This document shows positions 44,589-52,813 of a stretch of DNA of 52,813 bases, piece after piece; position 1 is the first letter of the stretch, and each line of letters opens with the position of its first letter. The notes beneath the pieces are model-generated. The model had not been told where the DNA came from, made no database searches, and saw only the letters and a list, made by a program, of their open reading frames with translations. A program made the translations under genes and the position numbers. Origin of the DNA: Calderihabitans maritimus (GTDB lineage Bacteria > Bacillota > KKC1 > Calderihabitantales > Calderihabitantaceae); the NCBI RefSeq assembly GCF_002207765.1, contig NZ_BDGJ01000020.1, positions 1 through 52,813 on the forward strand. Reading direction: 5' to 3'.

Positions 44589-45942
44589 TTGCGACCTCCT
44601 CCGGCAACCATATTCTCACGGTTGTTCCTTTACCCACAGTACTTTCCACTTCTACAGTTCCTTGGTGGCTCTCAACCACTCTTTTGACAAAAGCCAGGCC
44701 AAGTCCCGAACCTTCGGGACGGGTGCTGTACCCCACGGTCCAGATATCCGCCAATTTCTCGGCGGGAATACCCACCCCGTTATCTTCAACCTCAAAAGTT
44801 ACACCTTGTCGCTCAGATCTAACCCTTATCCAAATTTTGCCCTCTGTAGGCGACGTAGCACGAAAAGCATTTTGGATTAAATTGTCTATAGCACGGGCTA
44901 CACGAATTTTATTTATCCGTAAAACAGGTAGATTGTCATCTAATTCGAAATATACTTTTCTTCCCTCCACTTTAACCATGACATGAGCCCGGACATAATT
45001 AATCAGGTCTTCAATCTCCGCAGGCTTCCGAACTTTTTCATATAAAATCTCGGAAATCATTTCGTTTACTTTATCTACAGCATTTCCTATATGCCGACAG
45101 TAGTCTCTCACTTTTTCTTCACTAGTGGCCATCTCAACCAAAGAGGATAGGCCCTGCACCGTCATGAGAGGAGTCTTGAGGTCATGTACCAAACTGTGCA
45201 TCTCGCGGAGTATTCGGGTTTCCTCTGCCTGCAAGCGCATGCGTTCCAATTCCACTTCCTGCTCCTTACGTATTTCCACATCAGAAATTCGTTTCATATA
45301 AACTGCTAATAGCTTAGTAGTTATCACGGCAGTAACCAACAGGGGAATACAAAAGGAAAAACCGAGAAAATTCATTACTTTATCTCCCACAAGGAATTTA
45401 CTAGCAATTTGAATAGAAGTAGCCAGATCCCCGGAGCCGAAGCCAAAATTAGTAAGCCAGGGAGTTAAATTCAGCCACTGCAATCCAAAAGCCAGTTGGG
45501 CAACTACTATGGTGGTAGCAAAAATGTTATCTCCTTTAAAAGACATTTGCTCGATCAACAGGCTTCCTGCTATCACTGTGAGCAAAGGAACCAATATATC
45601 AGTTTTATCCACGCCTTTGTTTACCATCAAATGCATCGCAGAAACAATAATTAACGGAAGTATTAATTTAATGTATTTTCTGCTTCCTCTTTTCGTCTCT
45701 ATACTTTCGGCAATTAAAAAGACCCCTAAATAGCCCGGCAAACCTTTGACGCTTTGATAAATCACCAACTTTGCCGCCGCCAGTATTAATAAACCAGTAT
45801 CCACCCTCTTAATACTTTTTTCTATCAAATCAACTATAGATAGAGCTAACGGCACTAACAACTTGGGAATATAGAAACCCAGAGCAACCAATACAACTCC
45901 AATTAAAAAGACATAGCGTTTACGGGGGACAATCTTTACCAT
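44566..45942 (-). CDS. Membrane-embedded sensor histidine kinase
   Basis: 458 residues. About 220 N-terminal residues hold six or more membrane helices with hardly any extracytoplasmic domain. A coiled coil, a HisKA-like H-box (HSLVHDLKTPLMTVQGLSSL) and an HATPase with NLIQNAFRATSP, EVEDNGVGIP and GSGLGLAFVKRVVES follow. It phosphorylates the overlapping regulator. The sensing part resembles no domain I can name and may sense membrane state or a transported ligand. Confidence 0.9.
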   Translation of the reverse strand: MVKIVPRKRYVFLIGVVLVALGFYIPKLLVPLALSIVDLIEKSIKRVDTGLLILAAAKLVIYQSVKGLPGYLGVFLIAESIETKRGSRKYIKLILPLIIVSAMHLMVNKGVDKTDILVPLLTVIAGSLLIEQMSFKGDNIFATTIVVAQLAFGLQWLNLTPWLTNFGFGSGDLATSIQIASKFLVGDKVMNFLGFSFCIPLLVTAVITTKLLAVYMKRISDVEIRKEQEVELERMRLQAEETRILREMHSLVHDLKTPLMTVQGLSSLVEMATSEEKVRDYCRHIGNAVDKVNEMISEILYEKVRKPAEIEDLINYVRAHVMVKVEGRKVYFELDDNLPVLRINKIRVARAIDNLIQNAFRATSPTEGKIWIRVRSERQGVTFEVEDNGVGIPAEKLADIWTVGYSTRPEGSGLGLAFVKRVVESHQGTVEVESTVGKGTTVRIWLPEEVANDQNIGD

Positions 45943-45960
45943 GCTCCTCTCCCTCCCCCG

Positions 45961-46560
45961 CTATCTGTAAACTGAGTTGAGTGGTATTTTGACGGCTTCC
46001 ATGTCTCTTACCACCGTTATAGGTATTTGATTCTCTTTGGCAATGCGGCTGAAAAAACCATCTCGGTTACCGTTTCTTAAAACAATCATATAATCGGCAT
46101 GTGGTGCTAACATATTGATTAGTTCATCGTTTTTATGCCCCCGCCGACTCCGGCCACCTAAATGTAAAAGAATAACCGGTATGCGCTGTTTCTTTGCGGC
46201 TTTAACCAGTTCCAAGGCTCTTTGTTTTTCCTCCCCCCACGAGATTCGGGAACTAAGCATACCCATATCACTGTATCCGACTGCCACCAGCAAGCTACCG
46301 TATCCTTCCACATCGATTGCTTCGGCTTTATAGCGGTAATAATTCCTTATTTTTAACTCATCGGCCATCTTAGCTACTATTAATCCCTCCGGGCCTTGTC
46401 CTACCGTGGTAATCAGTGCCCGTTCCCGGCCGAGCGGTTTAAACAGGTGAGGAACGGTCTCAGCATGGTTATCACCGGAGGGCAGACGGAAGTACCAAGT
46501 TAAAATAAGAATGCTTACGATTAAGAGTATTAATAAAGCTTTGCGCAACCTGTACACCAC
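45961..46560 (-). CDS. DUF6305-like membrane-anchored protein
   Basis: 199 residues with one N-terminal helix (LILLIVSILILTWYF) and an extracytoplasmic domain. Recognisable segments are ALITTVGQGPEGLIVAKMA, LLVAVGYSDMGM, VILLHLGGRSRRG and ADYMIVLRNGNRDGFFSRIA, which match my memory of DUF6305. GTG at 46560 is the frame's first start and has weak Shine-Dalgarno support. It lies 18 bases before the kinase gene, so it may be an accessory sensor of that system. Confidence 0.65.
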   Translation of the reverse strand: MVYRLRKALLILLIVSILILTWYFRLPSGDNHAETVPHLFKPLGRERALITTVGQGPEGLIVAKMADELKIRNYYRYKAEAIDVEGYGSLLVAVGYSDMGMLSSRISWGEEKQRALELVKAAKKQRIPVILLHLGGRSRRGHKNDELINMLAPHADYMIVLRNGNRDGFFSRIAKENQIPITVVRDMEAVKIPLNSVYR

Positions 46561-46607
46561 CTGTTCGTACTGCTTCCTATTTCGATGACGTTTTGCGTAA
46601 ATCCTTT

Positions 46608-46628
46608 AAAAAAAGCGCCATTTGGCGC
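46608..46628 (-). terminator. Intrinsic terminator after the IDH-family gene
   Basis: Minus-strand GCGCC-AAAT-GGCGC hairpin followed by seven T residues, 70 bases past the stop codon. Confidence 0.7.
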
Positions 46629-46645
46629 CTGACATAACTGACAAA

Positions 46646-46670
46646 CCCTGCAGCTAAACTAACTGCAGGG
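46646..46670. repeat. Inverted repeat before the IDH terminator
   Basis: A perfect 8-bp stem (CCCTGCAG / CTGCAGGG) with a 9-base loop lies between the dehydrogenase stop codon and the T-tract terminator. It may add to termination or protect the 3' end. Confidence 0.5.
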
Positions 46671-46697
46671 CTGTGATTTTTGAAGTAATATACTCCT

Positions 46698-47699
46698 TTA
46701 TTGCATTTTGCGGATTATGGCATCGGCCATCTCGCTGGTACCGGCACTGCCACCCAAATCATAAGTAACAAATTTCTTCTCCTCTAAAACCTCATTAACG
46801 GCCTGCCGGACCCTGGCAGCAGCTTCAAACTCTCCTAAGTGTTCCAGCATCATTACGCCCGACAGAATGATGGCCAAGGGATTAACTTTGTTCTGTCCCG
46901 CGTACTTGGGAGCGCTCCCGTGCACCGGCTCAAAAACGGCCGCCTCATCTCCGATGTTAGCTCCCGGAGCCACGCCCAGACCACCTACTAACCCTGCACA
47001 TAGATCCGAAAGGATGTCACCGTAGAGATTAGGCATAACCAGTACATCATAGAGCTCCGGTTTTTGTACCAGTTGCATACACATGTTATCTACAATGCGG
47101 TCTTCAAACTCTATCTCCGGGTACTCCTGGGCAACCTTACGGGCACATTCCAGAAACAAACCGTCGGAAAGCTTGAGAATATTAGCTTTATGCACGGCGG
47201 TTACTTTACGCCGGTTTTGATTTTTAGCCAACTCGAAGGCAAAACGCACTATTCTTTCCGAAGCCCGGCGGGTAATGATCTTGATGCTTTCCGCAGCATC
47301 CTCTCCTACCATGTGCTCGACCCCGGCGTACAGGTCCTCTGTGTTCTCCCGCACCACTATAAGATCTATGTTATCATACCGACTATTCACACCAGGAAGC
47401 GTCTTAGCCGGGCGAACATTGGCATAAAGGTCCAGCGCTTTGCGCAGCGCAACATTAACACTGCGAAAACCAGTCCCCACCGGAGTGGTCAAGGGGCCCT
47501 TGAGGGCCACCTTGTTTTTGCGGATAGAATCCAGCACGGGCTCCGGTAAAGGAGTACCATATTCCTTAATCACAGCTTCGCCCGCTTCAACAACTTCCCA
47601 CTCAATCTCCACTCCTGAGGCATCTAACACTCGCCTGGCCGCCTCTGTAATCTCAGGTCCAATGCCGTCTCCGGGTATCAAAGTTATTACATGTTTCAT
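46698..47699 (-). CDS. Isocitrate/homoisocitrate dehydrogenase family protein (NAD-type)
   Basis: 333 residues of the beta-decarboxylating dehydrogenase family: [59 protein letters not shown] and [14 protein letters not shown]. The substrate loop [20 protein letters not shown] carries the S-x-N-x-x-x-R pattern of isocitrate dehydrogenases rather than the isopropylmalate type. It likely converts isocitrate (or homoisocitrate) to 2-oxoglutarate (2-oxoadipate). The frame opens at 47720, but ATG 47699 has GGAG ten bases upstream. It is co-directional with the homocitrate-synthase-like gene. Confidence 0.88.
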   Translation of the reverse strand: MKHVITLIPGDGIGPEITEAARRVLDASGVEIEWEVVEAGEAVIKEYGTPLPEPVLDSIRKNKVALKGPLTTPVGTGFRSVNVALRKALDLYANVRPAKTLPGVNSRYDNIDLIVVRENTEDLYAGVEHMVGEDAAESIKIITRRASERIVRFAFELAKNQNRRKVTAVHKANILKLSDGLFLECARKVAQEYPEIEFEDRIVDNMCMQLVQKPELYDVLVMPNLYGDILSDLCAGLVGGLGVAPGANIGDEAAVFEPVHGSAPKYAGQNKVNPLAIILSGVMMLEHLGEFEAAARVRQAVNEVLEEKKFVTYDLGGSAGTSEMADAIIRKMQ

Positions 47700-47752
47700 C
47701 AGTTTCTCACTCCGTTTCATGTAATGTCAGATGTAGCCAAAAATTCATCTGT

Positions 47753-48892
47753 TTAAGAAGTTTTTCTCTTCCCCTGTATGTAGTCTTCGTAAATATATAC
47801 CAGTTCTTTATCAAAGAGCGACCGCTTCAGGTCGACCGCCGCAGCCCGTACTCTGGCTAAAATTTCTGTAGCCTCTTTTTCATTCAGGTGAATACCATAT
47901 TCGTGAAACTTGGCAATAATAGCCGCCGTACCCGAGTGTTTTCCTATAACAATCTGGCGTTCCAAACCTACTTCTTCCGGAGTGAAGGCCTCATAAGTAC
48001 GGGCGTGTTTCAGCATTCCGTCGGCATGGATACCTGATTCATGAGCAAACATATTGGTCCCAACAATTGCCTTCCAGGCAGGCAACTCTCGACCGGAAGC
48101 CAAGGATACGTACTCGGCAAGCTCTCGGAACATTTCCGTGTTAAATTCCAAATCGGTATTATCCAGGTACTTTAAGGCCATAACCACTTCTTCCAGAGCG
48201 GCATTGCCGGCCCGCTCTCCCAGACCGACAACCGTTACTCCCGCGTGGGTAGCCCCCGCCCTGATGCCGGCAAAGGTATTAGCCGTAGCCATCCCGAAAT
48301 CGTTGTGCATATGCATTTCAATATCGATTTTTACCTCTTCGATGAGATGCTTTATCCGTTCGTAGGTACTAAAAGGTTCCATAATTCCTACCGTGTCGCA
48401 GAAACGCAGGCGGTCGGCACCCGCCTCCTTGGCGGCCTTAGCAAATTTAATTAAGAAATCCTGTTCGGTTCGTGAAGCATCTTCCGCATTAACCGACACA
48501 TACAAGTTATGTTTTTTGGCAAACTCAACAGCCTTGACCATGTTCTTAATTACTTCTTCTCGGGTACTCCGCAACTTATGCTGGATATGAATGTCGGAGG
48601 TGGAAATGGATATGGCCACCGCATCCACTCCGCAATCCAGGGAGTGTTTGATGTCAGAAATTACCGCCCGGTTCCAGCCCATTATACTGGCTTTCAAACC
48701 GGAATCAACAATTTGCTTAATCGCTTCTTTTTCATCTCCACCCATAACGGGAATGCCGGCCTCAATTTGATGAACGCCTACCTTATCTAATAGTTTTGCA
48801 ATACGTACTTTTTCCTTATTGGCAAAAACTACTCCGGCCGTTTGCTCTCCATCCCTAAGAGTAGTGTCAACGATTATTACATGTCTTTTCAT
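47753..48892 (-). CDS. Homocitrate synthase family protein (NifV-like; possible Re-citrate synthase)
   Basis: 379 residues of the DRE-TIM metallolyase family: VDTTLRDGEQTAGVVF (metal and substrate site), MHMHNDFGMATANTFAGI, GLGERAGNAALEEVVMALKY and VIGKHSGTAAIIAKF. It condenses acetyl-CoA with a 2-oxoacid. NifV makes homocitrate from 2-oxoglutarate; some clostridial relatives are Re-face citrate synthases using oxaloacetate. The isocitrate-dehydrogenase-type neighbour and the absence of nif genes in the window favour the second reading, without proving it. ATG at 48892 has AGGGG nine bases upstream; a TTG one codon earlier is the frame start. A long leader with attenuator features precedes it. 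Confidence 0.85.
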   Translation of the reverse strand: MKRHVIIVDTTLRDGEQTAGVVFANKEKVRIAKLLDKVGVHQIEAGIPVMGGDEKEAIKQIVDSGLKASIMGWNRAVISDIKHSLDCGVDAVAISISTSDIHIQHKLRSTREEVIKNMVKAVEFAKKHNLYVSVNAEDASRTEQDFLIKFAKAAKEAGADRLRFCDTVGIMEPFSTYERIKHLIEEVKIDIEMHMHNDFGMATANTFAGIRAGATHAGVTVVGLGERAGNAALEEVVMALKYLDNTDLEFNTEMFRELAEYVSLASGRELPAWKAIVGTNMFAHESGIHADGMLKHARTYEAFTPEEVGLERQIVIGKHSGTAAIIAKFHEYGIHLNEKEATEILARVRAAAVDLKRSLFDKELVYIYEDYIQGKRKTS

Positions 48893-49083
48893 CAAATATC
48901 ACCCCTTTTCTTAAAAAATTTATTCTTTGGCTCAATTCCCTGGATACGTGCTGCGTCATTCTTCCGGGACCGGCAATTTCCCCTGCCTGCAGAACGTCCA
49001 GATTAGCCAACCACTGCTCTTCACCGTCTCATCCTCCTCAATCTCAGGTAATGCTGCCAAAAAGCTCTCTGACAGCCGGCCAC
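48893..49083 (-). other. Gene-free leader downstream of the attenuator
   Basis: About 190 bases lie between the leader terminator and the homocitrate-synthase-like gene. A weak hairpin (GCTGTCA / TTGGCAGC) is visible. A 22-codon frame (GTG at 49024 to TGA at 48956) has GGAGG eight bases upstream and ends in an ATGA overlap with another short frame. The bases look partly coding but no family is recognisable. Confidence 0.3.
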
Positions 49084-49124
49084 AAAAAAACACCTCCTTC
49101 GAGAAACCGGTACAGGGAGGTGTT
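49084..49124 (-). terminator. Leader terminator (attenuator) upstream of the homocitrate-synthase-like gene
   Basis: On the minus strand a perfect 9-bp stem (AACACCTCC / GGAGGTGTT) with an 18-base loop is followed by TTTTTTT, about 190 bases before the gene. It lies in the leader rather than after a gene, and its 5' arm can pair alternatively with 49197-49204. Confidence 0.8.
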
Positions 49125-49204
49125 GCATTCTGTAGATAGAAAGCTTTTCGTTCTACTTAACGAATGTTCCGTCTTCGTCGCTTCGCTAGAACCCTGCCTC
49201 CCTG
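49113..49204 (-). promoter_or_regulatory. Candidate riboswitch/attenuator aptamer, class unknown
   Basis: A closing stem CAGGGAGG (49204-49197) / CCTCCCTG (49120-49113) encloses two helices. One is short (GTTCT / GGAAC at 49192-49188 / 49170-49166). The other is a longer arm with ATTC / GAAT, GTAGA / TCTAC, a 2x2 internal loop and GAAA / TTTC. The 3' strand of the closing stem shares five bases (49116-49120) with the 5' arm of the terminator, so the two structures exclude each other. This predicts that ligand-stabilised closing stem allows transcription. I could not match it to a riboswitch class or to a T-box. Confidence 0.55.
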
Positions 49205-49413
49205 CTTGGACTTCCCGAAAATAATACGCCAATATATCTTATTCACCAGTGTGCCCTTATTTTCCTGCTTATTGAGCTAAAATTAAGCATATTTTTTATC
49301 TTTTCACTAGTTTCTCCAATTTCTATTTGCTTGCTGGGAATAACACAATTTCTCTTTTTCTTAATCAACCTACCCAGGGCGAAAACTGGTTTAACTAACC
49401 GTGGCCACTAGGG

Positions 49414-49440
49414 TTTAAAATGGCCCCCTGGTAGGGGGCC
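49414..49440 (-). terminator. Terminator after gatB
   Basis: Minus-strand GGCCCCC-TACCA-GGGGGCC hairpin, nine bases past the gatB stop, followed by ATTTTAA. The stem is very stable but the T-run is short. The region 49205-49413 upstream of the leader is AT-rich, without a gene that I can support, and probably holds the leader's promoter. Confidence 0.7.
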
Positions 49441-49449
49441 TCAGATTGG

Positions 49450-50889
49450 TTACAACCTTTCCCGCAATAACTTGTTAACCAATTGGGGGTTGGCCTTACC
49501 TTTGGTGGCCTTCATCACCTGGCCCACTAGGAAACCAAAGGCTCTGTCCTTACCGTTACGGTAGTCTTCTACCGATTTGGGGTTCTCCTCTATCACCTTA
49601 TCTACTATAGGCGCCAGCACCTTTTCATCGGTAATCTGTACCAAACCTTTTTCCTTGACGATTTCCTCTGCACCCTTACCGGTCTCGAACATTTCCTCAA
49701 AGACGGTTTTAGCTATTTTCCCGCTTATAGTACCCTTATTAATCAAAGCGAGCAGTTCCGCGAGACCTTCCGGTTTTACCGGCGAATCCTCCACCTCCAG
49801 GTTATGGGCATTCAATAATCGCAACAGCTCGCCCATAATCCAGTTACTTACCGTTTTGGCATCAGAAAATTTTTCCACACACTGGTCGAAATAGTCCGCC
49901 AAGGCCTTGCTGCCAGTTATCACCATGGCATCATAAGCAGGTAACCCATATTCTTCCATAAGCCTCCGTCGGCGAGCATCAGGTAGCTCCGGCAACGTTT
50001 GGCGCACCCGTTCTACCCATTCCCGATCAATGACCAGCGGTACTAAATCCGGTTCCGGGAAATAACGATAGTCATGGGCTTCCTCTTTACTGCGCAGGGT
50101 AATGGTAATTCCTTTGCTTTCGTCCCAAGAACGGGTTTCTTGAACTATCCTGCCTCCATCTTCCAAAATCTCAATCTGGCGCTTGATTTCGTATTCCAAC
50201 GCCCTTTGCAGGGCCTTGAAGGAGTTCAAGTTCTTGATTTCCGTCTTAGTCCCGAATTCGGTACTGCCTTTCGGCCGTACCGATACGTTGGCATCGCAGC
50301 GAAGTGAACCTTCCTGCATCTTGCAATCCGAAACATCACAATATTGAAGAATTGCCTTCAGCTTTTCCATATAGAGTCTGGCTTCAACCGGTGAGCGCAA
50401 ATCCGGTTCAGAGACAATCTCTATTAGAGGCACACCAGTACGATTATAGTCCACCAGAGAATATTCCGCCTCCGCTATATCGTCGCCTTGATGAATCAGC
50501 TTGCCGGCATCCTCTTCCATATGCAGGCGCGTAATACCGATTCTCTTTGTCTGGCCGTCTACTTCAATTTCCAGGTAACCGTTTTTAGCAATAGGCAGAT
50601 CGTACTGGGAAATTTGGTAGTTCTTAGGTAAATCGGGATAGTAGTAATTTTTCCGGTCAAACTTGCTGAACTCGGCTATTTCACAATTAAGGGCCAGTCC
50701 GGCCTTAATAGCGTATTCCACTACATTGCGGTTGAGAACCGGTAGTACTCCCGGCATTCCCAGGCAAATGGGACACACATGCGTGTTGGGGGCACCGCCA
50801 AATTCGGTAGTACATCCACAGAAAATCTTGGAATTAGTCTTAAGCTCCGCATGCACTTCCAAACCAATTACCGCTTCATATTCCGCCAT
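49450..50889 (-). CDS. gatB: Aspartyl/glutamyl-tRNA amidotransferase subunit B
   Basis: 479 residues of full GatB length: [36 protein letters not shown] (Zn site), [28 protein letters not shown] and the C-terminal YqeY-like tail ending [19 protein letters not shown]. It binds the mischarged Glu-tRNA(Gln) or Asp-tRNA(Asn) and phosphorylates the acyl group. Its ATG shares a base with the gatA stop (TAATG). Confidence 0.97.
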   Translation of the reverse strand: MAEYEAVIGLEVHAELKTNSKIFCGCTTEFGGAPNTHVCPICLGMPGVLPVLNRNVVEYAIKAGLALNCEIAEFSKFDRKNYYYPDLPKNYQISQYDLPIAKNGYLEIEVDGQTKRIGITRLHMEEDAGKLIHQGDDIAEAEYSLVDYNRTGVPLIEIVSEPDLRSPVEARLYMEKLKAILQYCDVSDCKMQEGSLRCDANVSVRPKGSTEFGTKTEIKNLNSFKALQRALEYEIKRQIEILEDGGRIVQETRSWDESKGITITLRSKEEAHDYRYFPEPDLVPLVIDREWVERVRQTLPELPDARRRRLMEEYGLPAYDAMVITGSKALADYFDQCVEKFSDAKTVSNWIMGELLRLLNAHNLEVEDSPVKPEGLAELLALINKGTISGKIAKTVFEEMFETGKGAEEIVKEKGLVQITDEKVLAPIVDKVIEENPKSVEDYRNGKDRAFGFLVGQVMKATKGKANPQLVNKLLRERL

Positions 50890-52358
50890 TACCGCTTCAC
50901 CTCCAGCGCCGGCTTCGCCCTATGATAATCGGTGTTTTGCTCAAAGGTGTAGGCCACCCGGAGGATAGTCACCTCGTCGAAAGGCTTGCCTATTATCTGC
51001 AGCCCGACCGGTAACCCCTGGCTGAACCCACAGGGAATGGAAATAGCCGGAAGACCAGCCATATTGACCGGGATGGTACAGATGTCGGAAAGGTACATGG
51101 CCAGAGGATCATTGGCCTTTTCTCCGATTTTAAAGGCCACCGTAGGAGAAGTAGGAGCTATCAATGCATCATATTTTTCAAAAGCCCTATCGAAGTCTCT
51201 CTTGATAAGAGTACGCACTTTAAGGGCTTTAAGGTAATAAGCGTCATAATATCCCGAGCTCAGAGCATAAGTACCCAGCATGATTCTCCGCTTTACCTCA
51301 GGGCCGAACCCTTCCCTGCGGGTCTTCATATACATGCTTACCGTATCCTTGGCCTCCTCCGTCCGGTAGCCGTACTTTACTCCGTCGTACCGGGCCAGGT
51401 TGGAGCTGGCCTCCGCCGGAGCAATAAGATAGTAAGCGGGAAGAGCGTACTCGGTGTGAGGTAGGCTGACTTCCTCACAACAGGCGCCCAGTTCCTCAAG
51501 TTTGGATATAGCCTGGTTAACTGCTTCCTTTACTTCCGCGTCAAGTCCCTCTCCGAAATACTCGCGGGGAATCCCCAGCCGCAGGCCTTTGATATCTGGA
51601 ACCAACGCCTGTCGGTAGTCAGGAACAGGCAGGTTCGCCGAAGTAGAGTCGTACGGATCATGTCCGGCAATGGCCTGCAGGACTAGAGCACAATCGGTAA
51701 CATCTTTGGTAATAGGTCCGATCTGGTCCAGAGAAGAAGCAAAGGCTACCAGTCCGAAACGGGACACCAGACCGTATGTAGGCTTAAGCCCAACTACCCC
51801 GCAAAAAGAAGCCGGCTGCCGGATGGAACCGCCGGTGTCGGAGCCCAGCGTATAGATGGCCTCGTCAGCCGCTACCGCCGCTACCGCACCACCGCTGGAA
51901 CCGCCCGGAACTCGGTCCAAATCCCAGGGATTCCGGGTAGGAAAAAAGGCGGAGTTTTCATTGGAAGAGCCCATGGCAAATTCGTCCATGTTCAGTTTCC
52001 CCAAACAAATTGCTCCGGCCTCTTCCAACCGTTCTACTACGGTAGCATTATAAGGCGGCACAAAATTTTCCAGAATTTTGGAAGAGCAGGTGGTTTTAAT
52101 ACCTTTGGTACAAATATTATCTTTAAAGCCCATGGGTATACCGGCCAAAGGACCAAGCGTTTCTCCTGAAGCTAAGGACTTATCAACCTTGTCCGCCTGT
52201 TGTAAAGCCTTTTCCTTGGTTAGGGTCACATACGCTTTTACCGAATCATCTACCTCTTCAATCCGTTCCAAAACGCTCTGGGTTATTTCCCGGGAGCTGA
52301 CTTCTTTCTTCTGTAACAGCTCGTGAAGCTCGTGAGCCGTTAATTCGTACAGATTCAA
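50889..52358 (-). CDS. gatA: Aspartyl/glutamyl-tRNA amidotransferase subunit A
   Basis: 489 residues of the amidase signature family. The Ser-cisSer-Lys triad is visible in [14 protein letters not shown] (Lys) and [20 protein letters not shown] / [16 protein letters not shown] (both serines). It releases ammonia from glutamine and channels it to GatB. It is 12 bases after gatC. Confidence 0.97.
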   Translation of the reverse strand: MNLYELTAHELHELLQKKEVSSREITQSVLERIEEVDDSVKAYVTLTKEKALQQADKVDKSLASGETLGPLAGIPMGFKDNICTKGIKTTCSSKILENFVPPYNATVVERLEEAGAICLGKLNMDEFAMGSSNENSAFFPTRNPWDLDRVPGGSSGGAVAAVAADEAIYTLGSDTGGSIRQPASFCGVVGLKPTYGLVSRFGLVAFASSLDQIGPITKDVTDCALVLQAIAGHDPYDSTSANLPVPDYRQALVPDIKGLRLGIPREYFGEGLDAEVKEAVNQAISKLEELGACCEEVSLPHTEYALPAYYLIAPAEASSNLARYDGVKYGYRTEEAKDTVSMYMKTRREGFGPEVKRRIMLGTYALSSGYYDAYYLKALKVRTLIKRDFDRAFEKYDALIAPTSPTVAFKIGEKANDPLAMYLSDICTIPVNMAGLPAISIPCGFSQGLPVGLQIIGKPFDEVTILRVAYTFEQNTDYHRAKPALEVKR

Positions 52359-52370
52359 CCGTATCCCTCC

Positions 52371-52652
52371 TCAAACTATCCTCGGCACCTTGAAATAACC
52401 ATCCTGCTTGGAAGGTGCGTTGGCCAATGCCGTCTCGTTATCCAGCCATGTACGGGATTGATCTTCCCTAAAAACATTACGCATGGGCAGAACATGGGCA
52501 GTCGGTTCCACATTCTCCGTATCCAGCTCGTTCAGTTTATTAATGTATTCCAGGATACTGCCCAACTGCTGCGTATACATTTCCTTTTCCTCTTCGGAGA
52601 GTTCCAAACGAGCAAGCAAGGCCACGTGTTCTACTTCTTTTTTGGAAATCAT
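52371..52652 (-). CDS. gatC: Aspartyl/glutamyl-tRNA amidotransferase subunit C
   Basis: About 93 residues with the GatC pattern VEHVALLARLELSEEEKEM, QLGSILEYINKLNELDTENV, PTAHVLPMRNVFREDQ and a Tyr-Phe-x-Val-Pro ending. It holds GatA and GatB together. The frame opens at GTG 52661, but ATG 52652 matches the usual N-terminus (MISKKEVEHV). It is the first gene of the gatCAB operon. Confidence 0.94.
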   Translation of the reverse strand: MISKKEVEHVALLARLELSEEEKEMYTQQLGSILEYINKLNELDTENVEPTAHVLPMRNVFREDQSRTWLDNETALANAPSKQDGYFKVPRIV

Positions 52653-52693
52653 AACCTTCACCGTCCTGTTGGCTTATTATGGAATACTACTTT

Positions 52694-52722
52694 ATTATAC
52701 CAAATCGCCGACCGCCTGTCCA
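52694..52722 (-). promoter_or_regulatory. Sigma-A promoter of gatCAB
   Basis: TGGACA and a perfect TATAAT with an upstream TG are separated by 17 bases on the minus strand. Transcription would begin near 52687, about 35 bases before gatC. Confidence 0.75.
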
Positions 52723-52813
52723 AACAAGCCCCCCGTCAAGAAGCTGTCAAGTGGACCTAGGTAATTTTTTCGATTTTCTTTCCTCCAATGGTAATTGGGG
52801 ATTTATGTATGAT

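Noticed and set aside
38071-46670. CRISPR or dispersed repeat family formed by the many hairpins
   Set aside because: The hairpin sequences differ from each other and are not regularly spaced; each is better explained as a terminator or an mRNA stability element.
49084-49204. T-box leader
   Set aside because: The conserved AGGGTGGNACCGCG element is absent; only a loose TGTACCGG is present, so a T-box call is not supported.
49044-49232. 62-codon minus-strand frame across the leader terminator
   Set aside because: It reads through the T-tract terminator and both alternative stems; no Shine-Dalgarno or family features.

Overview
The window looks like a chromosomal segment of an anaerobic, low-to-mid GC Gram-positive bacterium of the Clostridia (a Peptococcaceae or Thermoanaerobacterales-like lineage). 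I infer this from strong GGAGG ribosome binding sites, frequent TTG and GTG starts, a gatCAB operon, a Clostridia-type lactate oxidation operon, TRAP-TAXI transporters, a lipoprotein multiheme cytochrome and sigma-54 control. No species can be fixed from the sequence alone. No rRNA, tRNA, CRISPR array or insertion sequence was seen.

Layout. (1) 1-7300, minus strand: a lactate/2-hydroxyacid operon made of a lactate permease, a GlcD-type FAD oxidase, a GlcF-type Fe-S protein, a LutC-like protein, a LutB-LutA fusion and the first 35 codons of an FMN-dependent hydroxyacid oxidase. Two FCD/GntR-like operator palindromes lie in front of it. (2) 7650-11020: a probable selenocysteine-containing heavy-metal-associated (HMA) protein read through an in-frame UGA, then endonuclease III, a small Cys/Pro-rich protein, endonuclease IV, a DUF1232 protein and a hotdog thioesterase. 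(3) 11187-16700: an octaheme c-type cytochrome lipoprotein with an EF-hand-like loop, an rRNA uracil methyltransferase, two tandem CPBP membrane proteases and a TrkA-type potassium channel. (4) 16739-21600: the first half of an alpha-glucan cluster (GH15 glucoamylase, DUF4912 protein, GH57 branching enzyme) and a membrane protein. (5) 21613-30920: a visibly more AT-rich TRAP-TAXI island with two TAXI/DUF1850 pairs, one TRAP permease, a histidine kinase with its own periplasmic binding domain, an NtrC-type regulator and a well-spaced sigma-54 promoter. (6) 30984-37970: the second half of the sugar/glucan cluster (nucleotidyltransferase-phosphomannomutase fusion, GT4, GalT, GlgA, stand-alone starch-binding domain). 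(7) 38070-46560: a dppDFABC-type peptide ABC operon preceded by a two-component system and a DUF6305 protein. (8) 46698-49204: an isocitrate-dehydrogenase-family gene and a homocitrate-synthase-family gene behind a leader RNA with mutually exclusive stems. (9) 49450-52722: gatCAB behind a near-consensus promoter.

How the parts work together. Lactate is imported and oxidised to pyruvate by several parallel Fe-S/flavin systems. Alpha-glucan is made (GlgA, GT4, GH57), bound (CBM) and degraded (GH15). Organic acids, or another ligand sensed by the kinase, would switch on TRAP import through sigma-54. The NifV-like/IDH pair fits either homocitrate formation or a Re-citrate-synthase route to 2-oxoglutarate. 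The two most unusual items are the UGA-interrupted HMA protein (7654-8181), with a bSECIS-like hairpin, and the attenuator-type leader RNA at 49084-49204.
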